DNA of 52,165 nucleotides from Bacteroidales bacterium (GTDB lineage Bacteria > Bacteroidota > Bacteroidia > Bacteroidales > F082): positions 1 through 52,165 of the forward strand of contig JAGCPJ010000065.1 of NCBI GenBank assembly GCA_017965765.1. Reading direction: 5' to 3'. The notes below the pieces were generated by a model, which ran no database searches, was not told the DNA's origin, and was given only the letters and a program-made list of their open reading frames with translations. Shown one piece after another: positions 48,927 through 52,165 of this stretch. Made by a program: the position numbers and the translations under genes. Each line of letters begins with the position of its first letter. Positions within the stretch are counted from its first letter, which is position 1.

Positions 48927-51079
48927 CACAACAAAACCATCAAAACAACAACAAGTTCGAGTCGCTAAACCGCTACGCCAAGAACCTTAACGAACTGGCG
49001 AAGGCGGGTAAGCTCGACCCCGTGATCGGGCGTGACGAAGAGATCCGTCGTGTGCTACAGATCTTGTCGCGCCGAACGAAAAACAACCCTATCCTCATTG
49101 GTGAGCCAGGCGTTGGCAAGACCGCCATCGTCGAAGGCCTCGCCCAGCGTGTGGTCAATGGCGACGTGCCAGAGAACCTGAAAAACAAAACCGTCTTCTC
49201 GCTTGACATGGGCGCATTGATCGCCGGCGCCAAGTACCAAGGCGAGTTCGAAGAACGTCTGAAAAGCGTCATCAAGGAGGTGGTGGACAGCTCAGGCGAC
49301 GTGGTGCTGTTCATCGATGAAATCCACACCCTAGTGGGTGCGGGCGCCACCGGAGGTGCCATGGATGCCGCCAACATCCTGAAGCCCGCCCTTTCACGTG
49401 GCGAACTCCAATGCATCGGTGCCACCACCTTAAAAGAATACCAACAGTATTTCGAGAAAGACAAGGCCCTGGAACGTCGATTCCAGATCGTCATGGTCGA
49501 TGAACCTGACGAAGCTTCAGCTATCTCCATCCTCCGTGGCTTGAAGGAGCGCTACGAGAACCACCATCACATCCGAATCCTCGATGAAGCCATCGTGGCA
49601 GCGGTACAGCTGTCGGTACGTTACATCTCCGACCGTTTCCTCCCCGACAAGGCCATCGACTTGATCGACGAAGCGGCGGCGAGATTGCGTTTGCAGATCG
49701 ACTCCGTCCCCGAAGACCTTGAGAACGTGGAACGCGCCATCCGCCAACTCGAAATCGAGCGCGAAGCCTTGAAGCGTGAAAACGACACCAAGAAAGTCAA
49801 CGAACTGGGTTTGGAACTTGACAAGCTAAATGTCCAGAAGAACCAGATCAAGGCAAAATGGGAGCAAGAACGCAAGTATGTGGAGATGATCCAAAAAGAA
49901 AAGGACAACATCGAGCAATACAAGCACCAGGCTGCCGTGGCCGAACGCGACGGCGACTACGGCCGGGTGGCCGAACTGCGTTACGGCAAGATCCGCGACG
50001 CTGAAACCGCCATCGAAAAGGCCAAGGCCGACCTGTTGAAGGCGCAAGGCGACCACCCGTTAATCGACGAGGAGGTCTCCTATCAGGATGTCGCAGAGAT
50101 CGTCTCACGATGGACCGGCATTCCCGTGAAGAAGATGATGCAGAGCGAACGCGAGAAGCTCTTGAACCTGGAAAACGAGTTGCACAAACGTGTCGTTGGC
50201 CAGGACGAAGCCATCCGTGCCGTTTCCGACGCCATCCGCAGAAGTCGCGCTGGTCTGCAAGACGCCAAACGACCTATCGGATCCTTCATCTTCATGGGCA
50301 CCACGGGCGTCGGCAAGACGGAACTTGCCAAAGCCTTGGCCGAGTTCCTGTTCGACAACGAAAACAACATGGTCCGTATCGACATGTCGGAATACCAGGA
50401 GCGCCATACCGTGTCGCGACTCATCGGTGCACCTCCAGGATACGTCGGCTACGAAGAGAGCGGACAACTGACGGAGGCCGTACGACGCAAGCCGTATTCG
50501 GTCATCCTGCTCGACGAAATCGAGAAAGCCCACCCAGACGTATTCAACATCCTGCTTCAGGTACTGGACGATGGACGGCTCACCGACAACAAGGGACGTA
50601 CCGTTGACTTCAAGAACACCATAGTCATCATGACGTCCAACATCGGCGCCAACATCATCCAAGAACGCATGTCAGACGCTGCCACCGCCACCTCAGAAGT
50701 GGTGTTTGAGAAGACCCGTAACGAGGTCATGGACCAACTCAGGATGTTCATGCGCCCCGAATTCCTTAACCGTGTCGATGACATCATCATGTTCCGACCG
50801 CTTAACGAAAGCCAAATCGCCGAAGTGGTCAGGATGCAATTCAACCAAGTCAAACGGATGCTTGCGGACAACAACATCAGCATCAACATCACCGATGCCG
50901 CCGTGGACCTCATCGCACGACAGAGCTACGACCCGCAATACGGCGCTCGTCCCGTGAAACGTATGATGCAACGTGAACTGCTCAAGGAGCTTTCAAGAAT
51001 GATCCTCGCCGACCAGGTGGACAAGACCAAGCCCATCACCGTGGACGTCAGCGAAGGACACCTCTGCTTCAACAATTAA
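48923..51079 (+). CDS. clpB: ClpB-type disaggregase lacking the N-terminal domain
   Basis: The 718-residue AAA+ protein works with DnaK to pull proteins out of aggregates. AAA1 has Walker A GEPGVGKT (60-67) and Walker [11 protein letters not shown]. The middle region (about 260-372) is the ClpB coiled-coil M domain ([34 protein letters not shown]). AAA2 has GTTGVGKT (459-466), a pore motif [13 protein letters not shown] and [27 protein letters not shown]. There is no ClpP-binding loop. Full ClpB is about 860 residues; this one begins just before AAA1 ([25 protein letters not shown]) and lacks the roughly 145-residue Clp_N domain, with no trace of it upstream. Confidence 0.94.
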   Translation: MTQQNHQNNNKFESLNRYAKNLNELAKAGKLDPVIGRDEEIRRVLQILSRRTKNNPILIGEPGVGKTAIVEGLAQRVVNGDVPENLKNKTVFSLDMGALIAGAKYQGEFEERLKSVIKEVVDSSGDVVLFIDEIHTLVGAGATGGAMDAANILKPALSRGELQCIGATTLKEYQQYFEKDKALERRFQIVMVDEPDEASAISILRGLKERYENHHHIRILDEAIVAAVQLSVRYISDRFLPDKAIDLIDEAAARLRLQIDSVPEDLENVERAIRQLEIEREALKRENDTKKVNELGLELDKLNVQKNQIKAKWEQERKYVEMIQKEKDNIEQYKHQAAVAERDGDYGRVAELRYGKIRDAETAIEKAKADLLKAQGDHPLIDEEVSYQDVAEIVSRWTGIPVKKMMQSEREKLLNLENELHKRVVGQDEAIRAVSDAIRRSRAGLQDAKRPIGSFIFMGTTGVGKTELAKALAEFLFDNENNMVRIDMSEYQERHTVSRLIGAPPGYVGYEESGQLTEAVRRKPYSVILLDEIEKAHPDVFNILLQVLDDGRLTDNKGRTVDFKNTIVIMTSNIGANIIQERMSDAATATSEVVFEKTRNEVMDQLRMFMRPEFLNRVDDIIMFRPLNESQIAEVVRMQFNQVKRMLADNNISINITDAAVDLIARQSYDPQYGARPVKRMMQRELLKELSRMILADQVDKTKPITVDVSEGHLCFNN

Positions 51080-52165
51080 TGCTTGACATTGGTCCTCGTC
51101 ACCCATGTCGAGCGGAAGAAGACCAGGAATACCGTGACGATCTCCAAACGGCCGATCATCATATCCAAGGCAAGAACCCATTTGGACAATGCCGGAAGAT
51201 CTGCGAAACAAGCGCCTGGGCCTGTGGCTCCCGAGCCAGTGCCCAGGTTGCTGAAGCAGGTCACGAAGGCAATGCTGGCATCTTCCAGACTCATCCCCGC
51301 CGCCGCCAACACGAGCACATTCACGACAAACAGGATAATGAACAACGACAGAAAATGGATCACCCGCCTAAGTGATATCCCATCGACATTCTGTCCAGAC
51401 ACCTTTACAGTGAACATCCCCGTGGGATGAATCAACTCTTTGATGGCGTTCTTGATCACCTTGAAAATGACCATGACACGTACGATCTTGATACCACCGC
51501 TCGTGGATCCCGCACAACCACCGATGATCTGCATGAGCATCGTGGGGATCACGAACAAAAGGCCCCAGACGTCATAATTCCCACACTCGGCCTGGAATCC
51601 AGTATTCGACAACATCGACGTTACATGGAAGAAGGCCGTACGCACCGTAGGCTCTCCCTTCTCCGGGTAATACTCCAACTGCCATGGACGCACCCCCTGG
51701 AAACCAGGCGTCACATAGAACAGCAATATGAACAACCCTGTCAATGCAACGGTAGAGATCAGATACACCCGCAACTCCTCGTTCTTGCGGATGACATCAA
51801 ACCGCCGGATAATGAAAAAATGATACATGGCGAAGCTAATGCCAGCCATCATCATGAACACGCTGCATACGTATTCGATATAACTCGAATGGAAATAACC
51901 AATGCTGTCCTGATGCGTGCTGAAACCGCCTGTACCGATGGTAGTCATCGCATGACATATCGCATCGAAGAAGTCCATAGGGCCAAGCCAGTAAAACAAG
52001 GCACAGAGCAGCGTCAACAAGATGTAGATGGTCCAAAGGATGAGCGAGGTGCCCTGCATCGTGGGAGCCAGCTTCTCCACGCTCAGACCAGGAGCCTCGG
52101 CAGCAAAAAGCGACATCTTGCCGGATCCTTTGGCGACAGATGGAATGAAAGCCAACGTGAACACC
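51076..52165 (-). CDS. TrkH-family potassium transporter (5' end outside window)
   Basis: About 362 C-terminal residues are visible. Selectivity-filter loops of the TrkH/KtrB type appear as TTIGTGGFSTHQDS, SNTGFQAECGNYD and SNLGTGSGATGPG, with GGCAGSTSGGIKIVRV between helices. These proteins take up K+ with a TrkA/KtrA regulator, which is not seen here. The frame continues past the window edge, so the apparent GTG at 52164 is not a real start. The stop shares TTAA with the clpB stop on the other strand (4-base overlap). Confidence 0.93.
   Translation of the reverse strand, partial: VFTLAFIPSVAKGSGKMSLFAAEAPGLSVEKLAPTMQGTSLILWTIYILLTLLCALFYWLGPMDFFDAICHAMTTIGTGGFSTHQDSIGYFHSSYIEYVCSVFMMMAGISFAMYHFFIIRRFDVIRKNEELRVYLISTVALTGLFILLFYVTPGFQGVRPWQLEYYPEKGEPTVRTAFFHVTSMLSNTGFQAECGNYDVWGLLFVIPTMLMQIIGGCAGSTSGGIKIVRVMVIFKVIKNAIKELIHPTGMFTVKVSGQNVDGISLRRVIHFLSLFIILFVVNVLVLAAAGMSLEDASIAFVTCFSNLGTGSGATGPGACFADLPALSKWVLALDMMIGRLEIVTVFLVFFRSTWVTRTNVKH

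Overview
The window looks like a chromosomal segment of a Bacteroidota member, probably an uncultured Bacteroidales. The evidence is the set of -7 boxes of the form TAnnTTTG (several with TTG or TTTG about 19 bases upstream), the scarcity of Shine-Dalgarno sequences, two proteins with type IX secretion (T9SS) C-terminal signals plus PorQ, an Oar-like TonB-dependent receptor, the long Bacteroidota form of NusB, the LpxD-like/efp pair and DUF349/DUF1846 genes. Base composition is mixed, near half G+C by eye. No phage, integrase, IS element, CRISPR array or rRNA was seen.

Layout. 1-3.4 kb: a Leu-type tRNA cut by the window edge, then the thrS-infC-rpmI-rplT translation operon (minus strand). 3.4-10.3 kb: a T9SS C10 protease, a small lipoprotein and a large Oar-like receptor. 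10.3-10.9 kb: an AT-rich higBA remnant with a gutted toxin and an apparently intact antitoxin. 10.9-13.7 kb: aroC coupled to a five-repeat DUF349 protein. 13.8-18.9 kb: an operon of a sugar-kinase/RapZ-C fusion, a MurU-like nucleotidyltransferase and an AddB-like nuclease. 18.8-21.5 kb: an exported endonuclease/phosphatase-family protein, aat and a sirtuin. 21.5-27.5 kb: an alpha-L-fucosidase divergent from galK, a sugar nucleotidyltransferase, galM and a sugar permease. 27.6-32.3 kb: DUF1846, a MauE/DoxX-thioredoxin membrane protein, two paralogous Cys-rich lipoproteins, a periplasmic thioredoxin, smpB and a small barrel. 32.4-39.0 kb: a surface lipoprotein, an LpxD-like acyltransferase, efp, DUF721, recF, porQ and nusB. 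39.2-42.0 kb: reverse rubrerythrin, ferritin and a T9SS subtilase. 42.1-52.2 kb: trmD, rplS, gltS, a split chromate transporter, an acyl-CoA synthetase, an EamA permease, an N-domain-less ClpB and a partial TrkH.

Most of the window is compact housekeeping DNA with overlapping start/stop codons and tail-to-tail genes that share stop-codon bases. The most unusual signal is a family of short tandem repeats with exactly 7-bp units (core near GGAA) sitting against gene ends at four places, with a fifth array lying in frame inside the linker of the kinase/RapZ fusion. A separate array of 32-33-bp units built from TTCGnTTAA-like blocks follows the sugar permease. Other points to examine are the kinase/RapZ-C fusion beside MurU, the Cys-rich lipoprotein pair in a periplasmic redox neighbourhood, the decayed higB, the non-AUG start of infC, a Leu-type tRNA whose anticodon reads GCG, the naturally N-domain-less ClpB and several promoters that predict leaderless mRNAs.

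All calls come from reading the sequence and from memory of protein families; no database search or folding program was run.
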